Notes: generated from the letters alone by a model not told the origin. DNA of 64,000 bases from CAVUPF01 sp963803755 (GCA_963803755.1 CAWDNP010000007.1:496001-560000); one strand, 5' to 3'. Positions 44,722-53,925 are shown, counted from the stretch's first letter. Numbers and translations: made by a program.

Positions 44722-45391
44722 GGGCCGGTCACACCGCCGCAGGCTGGCGCGGACCCGCCGTCTGTTCAGCTTCGACCGCGGGCTCGGGAGCCGTCTCGTC
44801 GCCGGCGCTGATGAGGCCGGCCGAGGGTGCCTGGCCGGGCCGCTGGTCGCTGCCGCGGTTCTGCTCGACTATGAGACGCTCTCCCACGCCGACCGCCGCT
44901 CCCTGGCCGGCCTGCACGACTCCAAGCAGATGACCGCCGAGCGCCGCGAGGAGATCTACCCGAGCGTGCTGGGGGCCGCGGCCCGGGTCAGCGTCGTTGT
45001 GCGCTGCGTCCGCGGGATTGACAAGCGCGGCCTGCACGTCACCAACATCGAGGCCCTGGCGGGCGCTCTGGAGCGGCTGGATCCGCCCGCTGGCGCGACG
45101 ACCTGCCTGGTCGACGGCTTCTCTTTGCCCGGCTGTCGGGTGGCGCATCGGGCGGTGATCGAAGGGGATGGGACCAGCGCGGCGATCGCGGCTGCGTCGG
45201 TCCTCGCCAAGGTGACCCGCGACCGCTACATGTGCGCCGCCGCCGGCGAGCACCCAGGCTGGGGCTTTGAGGAGCATGTCGGCTACTCGACCCCCGAGCA
45301 TCGCGAGGCGATCGGCCGCATCGGGATATCGCCCCTTCACCGCCGCTCCTTCCGCTCGGTGGCCTACAGCCAGCTCGAGCTCGCCAACTGA
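44681..45391 (+). CDS. rnhB: Ribonuclease HII
   Basis: Removes ribonucleotides from DNA. Motifs: VAGADEAGRGCLAGPLVAA (DEAGRG with the first catalytic Asp and Glu), HDSKQMT, and a later VTRDRYM. No ATG/GTG/TTG exists between the lepB stop and the fold, so the start is uncertain: TTG 44681 lies inside lepB, and CTG 44744 or 44762 are possible non-canonical starts. The coding body from about 44,780 to 45,391 is certain. Confidence 0.9.
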   Translation: MPPTGLRTASGSSKGRSHRRRLARTRRLFSFDRGLGSRLVAGADEAGRGCLAGPLVAAAVLLDYETLSHADRRSLAGLHDSKQMTAERREEIYPSVLGAAARVSVVVRCVRGIDKRGLHVTNIEALAGALERLDPPAGATTCLVDGFSLPGCRVAHRAVIEGDGTSAAIAAASVLAKVTRDRYMCAAAGEHPGWGFEEHVGYSTPEHREAIGRIGISPLHRRSFRSVAYSQLELAN

Positions 45392-45459
45392 ATCAGACGC
45401 CCCTCCAGGTGCTCATCGTCCATGTCCTCGCCCGGGCGCTCGAAGTACCGGCGCGCCTC

Positions 45460-45465
45460 TAGTCT
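45460..45465 (+). promoter_or_regulatory. -10 hexamer TAGTCT before thiD
   Basis: Ends 6 bases before the thiD GTG. No TPP riboswitch pattern was recognised in the short upstream gap. Confidence 0.45.
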
Positions 45466-45471
45466 GCAGGC

Positions 45472-46293
45472 GTGGATTCACGGCGGATACCAGCCGTCCT
45501 GTCGATCGCCGGTTCTGACTCCGGCGCCGGCGCCGGCATCCAGGCTGACTTGAAGGCTTTCGCCCGTTGCGGGGTCCACGGAATGACCGCGATAACTGCG
45601 ATCACCGCCCAGAACACCGTGGGGGTCGACGCGATCGAGGCGGTCTCGCCGGCGATGATCCTCACCCAGGTGCGCGCTGTCGTTGCCGATATCGGCGTCG
45701 ACGCGGTGAAGGTCGGGATGCTCGGCGACGCGGCGACGGTGGACGCGGTCATCGAGGCGCTGGGCCTGGTAGGCGAGGTCCCGATCGTGGTCGACCCTGT
45801 GATGGTCGCCGAGAGCGGTGCCACCCTGCTTGAGGAGGAGGCGCGGCGGGCGCTGGTCGAGCGGTTGCTGCCGCTCGCCACGGTCCTCACTCCGAATATC
45901 TTGGAGGCCAGGGAGTTGACCGGGGCGGGGGTCCAACGCTCGCAGGAGGACCTCGCCCGCGAGGTGTTGGCGCTGGGGCCGCGTGCGGTGGTCCTCACCG
46001 GTGGCCACAGCGAGGAGATCGTCGACGTCTTCTTCGACGGTGGCGACTTGATAGCGATCGAGGGCGAGCGTCACCCCGACGGCGCCTCGCATGGCTCGGG
46101 CTGTACGCACTCCTCGGTGCTCGCCGCCTTTCTGGCGCGTGGAGAGACGCCCCTGGGGGCAGCCCGCAAGGCGAGGGAGATCACCTCGGCAGCGGTCGGC
46201 GCCGGCCTCAGAGAGATCGGCGCCGGCGCCGGTCCGGTCGACGTGTTCGGCCTCGCCGCCGATGCTCGCTATGACATCGGGTTGTCCGGCTGA
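45472..46293 (+). CDS. thiD: Hydroxymethylpyrimidine/phosphomethylpyrimidine kinase
   Basis: Thiamine pyrimidine-branch kinase of the ribokinase fold. Starts VLSIAGSDSGAGAGIQADLK, with VDPVMVAESGATLL, TPNILEARELTG and the anion-hole motif HGSGCTHSSVLAA. 273 residues from GTG 45472. Confidence 0.94.
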   Translation: MDSRRIPAVLSIAGSDSGAGAGIQADLKAFARCGVHGMTAITAITAQNTVGVDAIEAVSPAMILTQVRAVVADIGVDAVKVGMLGDAATVDAVIEALGLVGEVPIVVDPVMVAESGATLLEEEARRALVERLLPLATVLTPNILEARELTGAGVQRSQEDLAREVLALGPRAVVLTGGHSEEIVDVFFDGGDLIAIEGERHPDGASHGSGCTHSSVLAAFLARGETPLGAARKAREITSAAVGAGLREIGAGAGPVDVFGLAADARYDIGLSG

Positions 46294-46294
46294 C

Positions 46295-46300
46295 TAGATT
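46295..46300 (+). promoter_or_regulatory. -10 hexamer TAGATT before ilvD
   Basis: Ends 6 bases before the ilvD ATG. Confidence 0.45.
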
Positions 46301-46306
46301 CAGCCC

Positions 46307-48001
46307 ATGAGCACGAACGCCGGCACGACAAGCAGCCTCCCGCGCCCGCGCTCCAGCGTCCTCTTCGACGGTCCCGATCGCGCCGCCGCGCGCGCCTACA
46401 TGAAGGGCATCGGCTTTGACGACGACGCCCTCAGCCGGCCGACGGTCGGGATCGCCAACACCTGGACCGAGGCGATGCCCTGCAACTTCCACCTGCGCGG
46501 CCTCGCCGAGCACGTCAAGGCGGGTGTGCGGGCAGCAGGGGGCACCCCGATGGAGTTCAACACCATCGCGATCTCTGACGGGATCACGATGGGAACCCAG
46601 GGGATGAAGGCCTCGCTGATCAGCCGCGAGGTGATCGCCGACTCGATCGAGTTGATGGCCCGCGGCTATCAGTTCGACGCGATCGTGGCGCTCTCGGCTT
46701 GCGACAAGACGATCCCGGGCTGCGTGATGGCCTTGGCTCGGCTCGATGTCCCCTCGGTGATGCTCTACGGCGGCTCGATCGCCCCCGGCCGCTGGCATGG
46801 CCACGATGTGACGATCCTCGACGTCTTCGAGGCGATCGGCGCCCACGCGGCGGGCGAGATGAGCGACGCGGACCTGCGCGACCTGGAGGGCGTCGCCAGC
46901 CCGGGGGCCGGCGCTTGCGCCGGCCAGTTCACCGCCAACACGATGGCTTGCGCCTTCGAGGCGCTGGGGATCAGCCCGGGCGGCTCGGCAATGGTCCCCG
47001 CCGAAGACGACGAGAAGGGGAGCGTCGCCGAGAAGATCGGCGAGCTGGTGATGAGGGTGCTGGTGGATGACCTGCGGCCGAGTCGGGTGATCACCCGCGA
47101 CTCGCTGGAGAACGCGATCGCCTGCGTCTGCGCCTCGGGTGGCTCCACCAACGGCGTCCTTCACCTGCTCGCGGTGGCCCGCGAGGCCGGTATCGAGCTC
47201 GATATCGACGACTTCGAGCGGATCTCTCGTGCCACCCCGCTGCTCGCCGATCTCAAGCCCGGAGGGCGCTTCGTCGCCACCGACCTCTACCGGGCAGGCG
47301 GTGTGCCGCTGATCCTCAAGCGGCTCGCCGAGGCCGGCATCCTGCACGGCGGTGCGATCACGGTCAGCGGCCGCACGGTCGGCGAGGAGGCCGAGGCGGC
47401 GACCGAGGCCCAGGGCCAAGAGGTCGTGCGGGCGATCTCTGACCCCCTGAAGCCCGAGGGCGGCCTGGCGATCATGCGCGGCAACCTCGCCCCGGAAGGC
47501 GCGGTCGTCAAGCTCGCCGGCACCGAGCGCACCAAACAGCTCGGCCCCGCCCGCGTCTTTGAGTCCGAGGAGGAGTGTTTCCGCGCGGTCAAGGAACAGC
47601 AGATCCGGCCCGGCGACATCGTCGTGATCCGCAACGAGGGCCCGGCAGGCGGTCCGGGGATGCGGGAGATGCTCCAGGTGACCGCGGCGATCGTTGGCGA
47701 GGGTCTCGGCGAGGAGGTCGCGCTGCTCACAGACGGGCGCTTCTCCGGCGCGACCCGCGGGCTGATGGCCGGCCACGTCGCCCCGGAGGCGGTCAAGGGC
47801 GGCCCGATCGCAGCCGTGCGGGAGGGCGATGAGATCAGCTTCGACGTCGATGCCCGCCGCCTTGACGTTGCCCTCTCTGAGGAGGAGATCGCCAGGCGGA
47901 TAGCGGAGTACGAGGCCCCCGAGCCGGTCTATCGCCGAGGCGTGATGGCGAAGTACGCGGCCGCGGTCAGCTCGGCCGCGGTGGGTGCGATCACCGGTTA
48001 G
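46307..48001 (+). CDS. ilvD: Dihydroxy-acid dehydratase
   Basis: Iron-sulfur dehydratase for branched-chain amino acid synthesis. 564 residues with the cluster-binding cysteines in ALSACDKTIPGC and GAGACAGQFTANTMA, an earlier NTWTEAMPCNFHL, and LTDGRFSGATRGLMAGHV near the C-terminus. Full length and in its own transcription unit. Confidence 0.96.
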   Translation: MSTNAGTTSSLPRPRSSVLFDGPDRAAARAYMKGIGFDDDALSRPTVGIANTWTEAMPCNFHLRGLAEHVKAGVRAAGGTPMEFNTIAISDGITMGTQGMKASLISREVIADSIELMARGYQFDAIVALSACDKTIPGCVMALARLDVPSVMLYGGSIAPGRWHGHDVTILDVFEAIGAHAAGEMSDADLRDLEGVASPGAGACAGQFTANTMACAFEALGISPGGSAMVPAEDDEKGSVAEKIGELVMRVLVDDLRPSRVITRDSLENAIACVCASGGSTNGVLHLLAVAREAGIELDIDDFERISRATPLLADLKPGGRFVATDLYRAGGVPLILKRLAEAGILHGGAITVSGRTVGEEAEAATEAQGQEVVRAISDPLKPEGGLAIMRGNLAPEGAVVKLAGTERTKQLGPARVFESEEECFRAVKEQQIRPGDIVVIRNEGPAGGPGMREMLQVTAAIVGEGLGEEVALLTDGRFSGATRGLMAGHVAPEAVKGGPIAAVREGDEISFDVDARRLDVALSEEEIARRIAEYEAPEPVYRRGVMAKYAAAVSSAAVGAITG

Positions 48002-48160
48002 CTCGTCGAAAGGAACTCGTCAAGCAGGGCGTTGAAGCGGGCGGGGCGCTCAAGCTGGGGCATGCGATCCGTTCGCTCGAAGATCTCCAAGCGCGAGCGC
48101 CCGATTCGCCGGTGATGGCTAGGGGCTGCCTCGATGGGGCCGATCCAGTCGTTCAAAACG
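47999..48160 (-). pseudogene. C-terminal remnant of an alpha/beta-hydrolase
   Basis: The minus strand upstream of the ilvD end reads NDWIGPIEAAPSHHRRIG, RLEIFERTDRMPQLERPARF and NALLDEFLSTS to a TAA that overlaps the ilvD stop region. The block (D/H)RMPQLERPARFNALLDEFL is the typical end of alpha/beta-hydrolases, but the catalytic His position is Arg and the rest of the gene is absent. Confidence 0.6.
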
Positions 48161-48359
48161 ACTTACCCGGGTGGCGCTGAAGTCGGCTAAATCGAGCTTG
48201 ACCGAATCTCCATGCCGCTGGCCGGCGCAGATCTCTCGACACAGGGTCCTCTGCCGGGTTTCCTGCATGGCGAGTGGCCCGGAGTGAGGCGAGGCCTGGC
48301 TGGCGCACCAGTGGCGCAGAGCGAAATCTGAAGCGTCGCAAGCCGCTTCAAAAAGCTAA
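48002..48359. other. Intergenic stretch between ilvD and the cyclo-ligase gene
   Basis: Apart from the hydrolase remnant at its left end, nothing is recognised in these 358 bases. Short minus-strand frames lack motifs. Confidence 0.4.
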
Positions 48360-49073
48360 TTACGCATACCCCATGCGTTCTAGCACCGGGATCTCGCGAA
48401 TCTGCGGGGGCTGAAGGTGGTCCCAGAGGATGCCGCGTGGACGCTCGTACTGGCGCTCCACGTCGATCACCGCGCGCGGGGTGGCGATCAGGTCGACCGG
48501 GAGGTCGTGTGCGGTCATCATCAGGTGGTGGCGGAGGATCTGGGTCGGGTGCACGGTGGTCGCCACGGTGGTGTGGCTGTCGATCTTTCCCGCGTCGATC
48601 AGGATCCCGTACTCAAGGTCGGAGTAGCCGCCGCCTTTGCCGATCCGCGCCCCGCTGAGGTTGACCGCGACCGACCCGCATAACAAGAAATCGATCTCGG
48701 GCAACTCGTCGAGCGCCGTCACGCGCCCGTGTCGCAGCGCCCCCTTGATCGTCGCCGCCTCTTTCACGGCCTGTTTGGAAAGCTCCTTTGGGTCCAGCAC
48801 CCTGAAAGGGTGAGGGTCGCGCAGCCGCGGCACCGCCATGATCACGGTCTTGCCCTCTTCCAGCGCTATCCGCCGCGCGTAGGTCTGTGGCGAGTCAGGG
48901 TTGGCCTTGATAACCCGGGCGCGCTTCCAGAGCCTGTGCCCGGCCAGCTTCTCGGCGGCAAGCTTTGCTCCGGCGAAGTTCGGGATCCGCCCCTCGGCGC
49001 CCGGGAACCGGGAGACGCCCTCGTGATCCATCGCCTTCCAGACTTCTTCGCGAACCTCATCCTTGGAGCGCAC
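48360..49073 (-). CDS. 5-formyltetrahydrofolate cyclo-ligase family protein
   Basis: 237 residues of the archaeal-type/MTHFSD-like branch: VREEVWKAMDHEGVSRFPG and GRIPNFAGAKLAAEKL at the start, then GARIGKGGGYSDLEYGIL equivalent to the nucleotide-binding GxGKGYYD. GTG 49073 is chosen because TATCTT (minus strand, 49080-49085) ends 6 bases before it; the ATG at 49139 would share bases with the start of the opposite xerC gene. The name ygfA/fau is not given because this branch differs from the E. coli form. Confidence 0.82.
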   Translation of the reverse strand: MRSKDEVREEVWKAMDHEGVSRFPGAEGRIPNFAGAKLAAEKLAGHRLWKRARVIKANPDSPQTYARRIALEEGKTVIMAVPRLRDPHPFRVLDPKELSKQAVKEAATIKGALRHGRVTALDELPEIDFLLCGSVAVNLSGARIGKGGGYSDLEYGILIDAGKIDSHTTVATTVHPTQILRHHLMMTAHDLPVDLIATPRAVIDVERQYERPRGILWDHLQPPQIREIPVLERMGYA

Positions 49074-49137
49074 CGGCGAAAGATATCCACCGAGGGTCGG
49101 CTGAAGGCCCGGAAGGGCATACGCCGAACCCCCCTTC

Positions 49138-50025
49138 ATGAACTGGGAAGAGGCGATCGCGGACTTCGACCGGGACCTGCGGGCGCGCGGCTCGGCCGAG
49201 CGGACGAGGCGCGCCTACGGGATCGACCTCGGCCAGTTCGCCGAATGGGCGAAGGAGCGCGGCCTTATCCCCGGCGACTTACGCTACCGCGACGTGCGTC
49301 GCTACGGTGCCGGGCTCTCAGCCGCCGGCTCCGCGCCCGCCACCGTGGCCCGCAAGCTAGCCGCGATCCGCGGCCTCTTTGACCTTTTCGTCCGCACCGG
49401 GCGGCTCGCCCATAACCCCGCCGACCTCGTTTCCAGTCCGAAGAGGGCCGAGAAGCTGCCGCGGGTGCTCTCCCAGGAGCAGATGCGCTTGCTGCTGGAG
49501 CAGATCCCCGCCCGAACGCCCCTGGAGTTGCGAGACCGGGCGATGCTGGAGTTGGCCTACTCCTGTGGCCTGCGCTGCGAGGAGATCGTCAACCTCGACC
49601 TTGGGGCGCTTGACTATGAGACCGAGCAGCTGCGGGTGCTCGGCAAGGGCTCAAAGGAACGGCTGCTGCCGGTGGGGGAGCCGGCGCAGGATGCGCTTCG
49701 CCGCTATACGGAGCGCGGCCGCCACGCCCTTCTCGCCGTTCCTCGCGAGCGAGCCCTCTTTCTCTCCAAGAGCGGACGCCGCCTCTCGAACTCCGACGTC
49801 ACTCGTCGCCTCGGCATCTGGACGCGGGAAGCGGCGATCGCTGGCGGCGTCTCCCCGCACGCCCTGCGTCACTCATTCGCCACCCATCTCTTGGAGGGCG
49901 GCGCCGATCTGCGTACCATCCAGGAGCTGCTTGGCCACTCTTCCATCTCCACCACCCAGGTGTATACACGCGTCGACGCTGCCCGCCTGCGCGACACCTA
50001 TGCCGCCACCCACCCTCGCGCCTGA
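49138..50025 (+). CDS. xerC: Tyrosine recombinase XerC/XerD-like
   Basis: 295 residues with an N-terminal SAM-like core-binding domain (about 1-90) and the catalytic set: Arg in SCGLRCEEIVNLDL, HALRHSFATHLLEGG, GHSSISTTQVYTRVD with the nucleophile Tyr. Length and position in the core genome next to whiG fit a dif-site recombinase that resolves chromosome dimers. XerC versus XerD cannot be settled here. Confidence 0.88.
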   Translation: MNWEEAIADFDRDLRARGSAERTRRAYGIDLGQFAEWAKERGLIPGDLRYRDVRRYGAGLSAAGSAPATVARKLAAIRGLFDLFVRTGRLAHNPADLVSSPKRAEKLPRVLSQEQMRLLLEQIPARTPLELRDRAMLELAYSCGLRCEEIVNLDLGALDYETEQLRVLGKGSKERLLPVGEPAQDALRRYTERGRHALLAVPRERALFLSKSGRRLSNSDVTRRLGIWTREAAIAGGVSPHALRHSFATHLLEGGADLRTIQELLGHSSISTTQVYTRVDAARLRDTYAATHPRA

Positions 50026-50067
50026 ACCCGAAAACCCCCGCACAACCGTAGAATCGATGAAAGGCCC

Positions 50068-50841
50068 ATGGAGACCGGCGTAAAAGAGGTGGAGCTGCGT
50101 GACCTGTGGCGCCGCTACAAGGACGATGGCGATCCCTCGGCGCGGGAGCGGCTGGTGGTGGCCTACTCGCCGATGGTCAAGTTCGTCGCCGGCCGTCTCG
50201 GTGCCGGACTGCCGTCCCACGTGGAGGACGCCGACCTGATCTCCTACGGCCTGATGGGCCTGATCGGCGCGATCGAGCGGTTCGAGCCCGAGCGCGGGAT
50301 CAAATTCGAGACCTTCGCGATGACGCGCATCCGCGGCGCGATCATCGACGAACTGCGCTCGCTGGACTGGGTGCCTCGCTCTGTCCGCTCCCGCGCCCGC
50401 GAGATCGAAGGCGCCCAGGCCAAGCTCGAGCACGAACTGCAGCGAGCCCCGACCGAGGCTGAGCTGGCCGCGAAGCTCGGGATCACCGAAGAGGACCTGC
50501 AATCCTCGCTACTGGAGATCGCCAATTCCTCCGTCTATGCGCTCGACGAGCTCTGGACGGTCTCAGACTCCTCCGGCGACCAGGTTTCCCTGCTCGACAC
50601 GATCCCCGACCACAGCGCCGATGACCCTCAGGAGGCGCTGGCGAGTAGCGAGGTAAAGGACCGCCTCACCGAGGCGATCGCCTCGCTGCCCGAGCGCGAG
50701 CAGCTGGTCGTGGCTCTCTATTACTACGAGAACCTCACCCTGCGCGAGATCGGCGAGGTCCTCGGGGTGACCGAGTCGCGCGTCTCACAGCTCCACACCA
50801 AGGCCGTGATGCGGTTGAAGTCAGGTTTGCAACAGGTGTAG
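50068..50841 (+). CDS. whiG: FliA/WhiG-family RNA polymerase sigma factor
   Basis: 257 residues with region 2 (RLVVAYSPMVKFVAGRL, DADLISYGLMGLIGAIERF, FETFAMTRIRGAIIDELR), region 3 and region 4 (LPEREQLVVALYYYENLTL, then an HTH ending ESRVSQLHTKAVMRL). No flagellar genes are in the window, so a WhiG-like developmental or general role is possible. TAGAAT (50049-50054) lies 13 bases before the ATG with AAAGG between. Confidence 0.9.
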   Translation: METGVKEVELRDLWRRYKDDGDPSARERLVVAYSPMVKFVAGRLGAGLPSHVEDADLISYGLMGLIGAIERFEPERGIKFETFAMTRIRGAIIDELRSLDWVPRSVRSRAREIEGAQAKLEHELQRAPTEAELAAKLGITEEDLQSSLLEIANSSVYALDELWTVSDSSGDQVSLLDTIPDHSADDPQEALASSEVKDRLTEAIASLPEREQLVVALYYYENLTLREIGEVLGVTESRVSQLHTKAVMRLKSGLQQV

Positions 50842-50844
50842 CTT
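50839..50844 (+). promoter_or_regulatory. -10 hexamer TAGCTT before the EF-G-like gene
   Basis: Overlaps the sigma-factor stop codon and ends 6 bases before the GTG start. Confidence 0.45.
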
Positions 50845-50850
50845 CTCGGT

Positions 50851-52938
50851 GTGCCGCACAAGGCCGCTGACCGGATTCGCAACGTCGCCCTGATCGGGCA
50901 CCGGGGAAGCGGCAAGACGAGCCTGTATGAGGCGCTGCTATTCGAGGCGGGCGCGATCAACCGGCTCGGCGCCGTCGCCGATGGCTCCACGGTCTCTGAC
51001 CACGAGCCCGACGAGCAGGAGCGCCAGATGTCGATCGGCGCCGTGGTCGCCGGCTTCGAGCACAACGGGCGAGAGATCAACCTGATCGACACGCCGGGAG
51101 AGCCAAGCTTCGTCGCCGACGCCGCCGCCGGGCTGCGTGTCGCCGACGCCGCGGTGGTCGTCGTAAACGCCGCCGCCGGGGTCGAGGTCCATACCGAGCG
51201 ACTCTGGCGCCGGGCCGACGCCGAGGGCCTGTCGCGGCTCGTCTTCGTCAACATGCTCGACCGTGAGCGGGCCGATTTCTTCGCCGCGCTCGACTCGTTG
51301 AAGGCGGCCTTCGGCCCTCATGTTGTCGCCACCGAGTTCCCGATCGGCATCGAGCGAGAGATCCGTGGCGTCATCGACCTGATCGACATGAAGGCCTTTG
51401 TCTATGACGGCGCTGGCCGCGGCAGTGCCGAGCAGATCGAGGTCCCTGAGGAGCTGCACGCCCAGGCTGAGGTCTACCGGGAGAGGCTGATGGACGAGGT
51501 GGCCGAGAACTCCGACGAGCTGATGGAGCGCTACCTTGACGGCGAGCGGATCGACCACGCTGAGATCGTTGCCTCGCTGAAGCAGGGGGTGACGGAGGGG
51601 CGGCTATTCCCGGTCACCTGCGGCGTGGCGACGAAGAACCTCGGCGCCGACCGCCTGCTCGACGCGCTGGTCGAGGACCTCCCCTCGCCGGCGATGCGCG
51701 GGGCGGTGACGGCGCTTCGCTCCAACGTGGAGGCTGTCGAGGTCGAACCCGACGAGGGTGGGCCGCTGCTGGCATACGTCTTTAAGACGTTGGCCGATCC
51801 CTACGCCGGCCGCATCAACCTCTTCCGGGTCTATCGCGGCACCCTGCGCTCCGACTCCCATGCAGTCGATGTCACCCGACACCACAGGGAGCGGGTCGGC
51901 CAACTCTTCCGGCCCCTTGGCAAGGCACTGAGGCCGGTGCCCGAGCTTGGCGCGGGGGAGATCGGCGCCGTCGCCAAGCTGAAGGAGACCCGCGCCGGAG
52001 GCGTGCTCTGCGAGAGCCAGCAGGACTTCGCCTTCCCTCCGCTCGACCTTCCGGCCCCGGTGATGGCATTTGCCTATGAGGCGAAGTCCAAGGGGGATGA
52101 GGAGAAGGCGGCGGCGGCGGTGAGGCGACTGAGCGAGGAGGACCCGACGCTTGACGTCCACCGTGATCCGCAAACTGGCGAGCAGATCATCGCCGGCCTT
52201 ACCCAGGTCCACATCGAGGTGATCGTCGAGCGGATGAGGCGGCGCTTCGGCGCGGAGGTTGAGCTGTACCCGCCGCGGGTTCCCTACCGAGAGTCGATCC
52301 GCAGGGCTGCCACCGCGCACGCTCGCTACAAGAAGCAAACGGGCGGACGCGGCCAGTTCGCCGACTGCCAGATCGAGATCGAGCCGGCTGAGGATGGCGC
52401 TGGGCTGGAGTTCGTCAACGCGGTCAAGGGAGGTGCGATCCCTGGCGGGTTCATTCCAGCGGTGGAGAAAGGGGTGGGGGAGGCGATGGAGCACGGCACT
52501 GTGGCCGGCTACCCAGTCAAGGACGTGCGCGTGCGGCTCCTCGACGGCAAGCACCACGACGTCGACTCCTCAGAGATGGCCTTCAAGATCGCCGGCTCGA
52601 TGGCATTCAAGGAAGCCATGGAAAGCGCCGAGCCGGTCCTGCTGGAGCCGATCGTCCGGCTCACGGTGAGCTGCCCCGAGGAGATCGTCGGCGACGTGGT
52701 CGGCGATCTGAACTCACGCCGCGGGCACCCTTTGGGAATTGAGGCGAAGGGTTCGACGACGGCGGTGAGGGCCGAGGTGCCAATGGCCGAGGTGCTCGAC
52801 TACGCGCCGGACCTGCGCTCTATCAGCGGCGGCCGTGCCGACTTCACGATGGAGTTCGAGCGCTACGAAGAGGTGCCTGCGCACCTCTCCTACAAGGTGG
52901 CCGCCGCCGCTCACGTGGGTGCTGCGGTCACCGCATAG
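50851..52938 (+). CDS. Elongation factor G-like protein
   Basis: 695 residues with the EF-G domain order: G domain (P-loop GHRGSGKTS, DTPGEPSF), domain II, III, IV (GGRGQFADCQIEI) and V (DVVGDLNSRRGHPLG). The G4 motif reads NMLD instead of NKxD and the N-terminus lacks the usual RNIGI start, which places it with the EF-G paralogues (FusA2/TM_1651 type) and not with canonical translocase. A role in recycling or stress is possible but unproven. GTG 50851. Confidence 0.88.
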   Translation: MPHKAADRIRNVALIGHRGSGKTSLYEALLFEAGAINRLGAVADGSTVSDHEPDEQERQMSIGAVVAGFEHNGREINLIDTPGEPSFVADAAAGLRVADAAVVVVNAAAGVEVHTERLWRRADAEGLSRLVFVNMLDRERADFFAALDSLKAAFGPHVVATEFPIGIEREIRGVIDLIDMKAFVYDGAGRGSAEQIEVPEELHAQAEVYRERLMDEVAENSDELMERYLDGERIDHAEIVASLKQGVTEGRLFPVTCGVATKNLGADRLLDALVEDLPSPAMRGAVTALRSNVEAVEVEPDEGGPLLAYVFKTLADPYAGRINLFRVYRGTLRSDSHAVDVTRHHRERVGQLFRPLGKALRPVPELGAGEIGAVAKLKETRAGGVLCESQQDFAFPPLDLPAPVMAFAYEAKSKGDEEKAAAAVRRLSEEDPTLDVHRDPQTGEQIIAGLTQVHIEVIVERMRRRFGAEVELYPPRVPYRESIRRAATAHARYKKQTGGRGQFADCQIEIEPAEDGAGLEFVNAVKGGAIPGGFIPAVEKGVGEAMEHGTVAGYPVKDVRVRLLDGKHHDVDSSEMAFKIAGSMAFKEAMESAEPVLLEPIVRLTVSCPEEIVGDVVGDLNSRRGHPLGIEAKGSTTAVRAEVPMAEVLDYAPDLRSISGGRADFTMEFERYEEVPAHLSYKVAAAAHVGAAVTA

Positions 52939-52959
52939 CTCGCTGGTAATTTGGCGGGG

Positions 52960-53502
52960 GTGAGCCTCGATGAGACCTGCACGGTCTGCGGCCGCACGAT
53001 CCTGGCCGGAGAACGCACCCGTGTGTACATGAGACCCAAGGGCGGGTCCCAACTGGTCTGCGAGCTGTGTCGGGGTCGTGCAGAGAAGCTCGGCTGGGTC
53101 GACCCCGCTGCCCCCGGGGCGCGCACGGGACGTTTGGATCCTGTTGGTGAGTCTCCCCTGGGCCGCCTCGAGCGTGCTGTCGCTCGCTTCAACGGAAGCG
53201 AGCCCGCCCGCACCGTCGCCGGCCTGATGCGGTCGCTGGGCGAGCCTTGGGTGTCGGTAGGAGCCGCCGCCGGCTCACCCAGCGAGGTTCGAATAACGGT
53301 CGCCTGGGAGCTGACCTGGTACCAGTGGGGCATCGACCTCGGCGACGAGTTGCGCGCGACCTTCCCGATCGACAAGGGCGACGAGGTGGGCCAGCTCGAC
53401 GGCTCTGCCCGCCAGTGGAACGCGAGCGCCTCCCCCGGCGGGCAGCTCCGCCTCGGCGCACCCGCGCAGGGCAGGGCCCCCGACGGAGAGCCGGTCGCCT
53501 GA
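52960..53502 (+). CDS. Zinc-knuckle protein of unknown function
   Basis: GTG 52960 (7 bases after TAATTT) gives 180 residues. An N-terminal treble-clef-like motif CTVCGRTI...CELCRG (residues about 7-40) is followed by a linker and a C-terminal region with ITVAWELTWYQWGIDLGDEL. No known family recognised. Only 5 bases separate it from the RNase HI gene, suggesting one transcript. Confidence 0.7.
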   Translation: MSLDETCTVCGRTILAGERTRVYMRPKGGSQLVCELCRGRAEKLGWVDPAAPGARTGRLDPVGESPLGRLERAVARFNGSEPARTVAGLMRSLGEPWVSVGAAAGSPSEVRITVAWELTWYQWGIDLGDELRATFPIDKGDEVGQLDGSARQWNASASPGGQLRLGAPAQGRAPDGEPVA

Positions 53503-53507
53503 ATCCC

Positions 53508-53909
53508 GTGAACAGGCTTACGGTGAACGTCGACGGTGGCGCTCGCGGCAACCCGGGCCCGGCGGCGATCGGCGCGGTGGTCCGCGACGCTGATGGCGAG
53601 GTGCTGGAGGAGGTTGGGGAGCGAATTGGCCGGACGACCAACAATGTCGCCGAGTACAAGGCGCTGCTGCTCGGCATCGAACGTGCGGGGGCGCTGGGGG
53701 CGAGCGAGCTGGAGCTGGTTGGCGATTCCGAGCTGATCGTCCGCCAGGTGAAAGGCGAGTACAAGGTCAAAGACGCGGCGATGCGCGAGCTACACGCCCA
53801 GGTGAAGCGCGCCCTAGAGCCCTTTGATCGCTGGTCAATTCGCCACGTTCGCCGCGAGGAGAATGCCGACGCCGACCGCCTCGTCAACGAGGCCCTGGAC
53901 GGTAGATAG
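53508..53909 (+). CDS. rnhA: Ribonuclease HI family protein
   Basis: 133 residues of the short 'reverse-transcriptase-like' RNase H type. All catalytic acids are present: Asp in VNVDGGARGNPGPA, Glu in NNVAEYKALLLGI, Asp in LELVGDSELIVRQ and Asp in ENADADRLVNEAL. GTG 53508 is the first start after the previous gene. Degrades RNA in RNA-DNA hybrids. Confidence 0.9.
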   Translation: MNRLTVNVDGGARGNPGPAAIGAVVRDADGEVLEEVGERIGRTTNNVAEYKALLLGIERAGALGASELELVGDSELIVRQVKGEYKVKDAAMRELHAQVKRALEPFDRWSIRHVRREENADADRLVNEALDGR

Positions 53910-53925
53910 GGCTGCGGCGAGGCGG

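Noticed and set aside
45392..45471. TPP riboswitch upstream of thiD
   Set aside because: The gap is only 80 bases and lacks the conserved CTGAGA and ACCTGA elements.
46208..47776. A 522-codon open frame antisense to ilvD
   Set aside because: Same shadow effect; ilvD is unambiguous.
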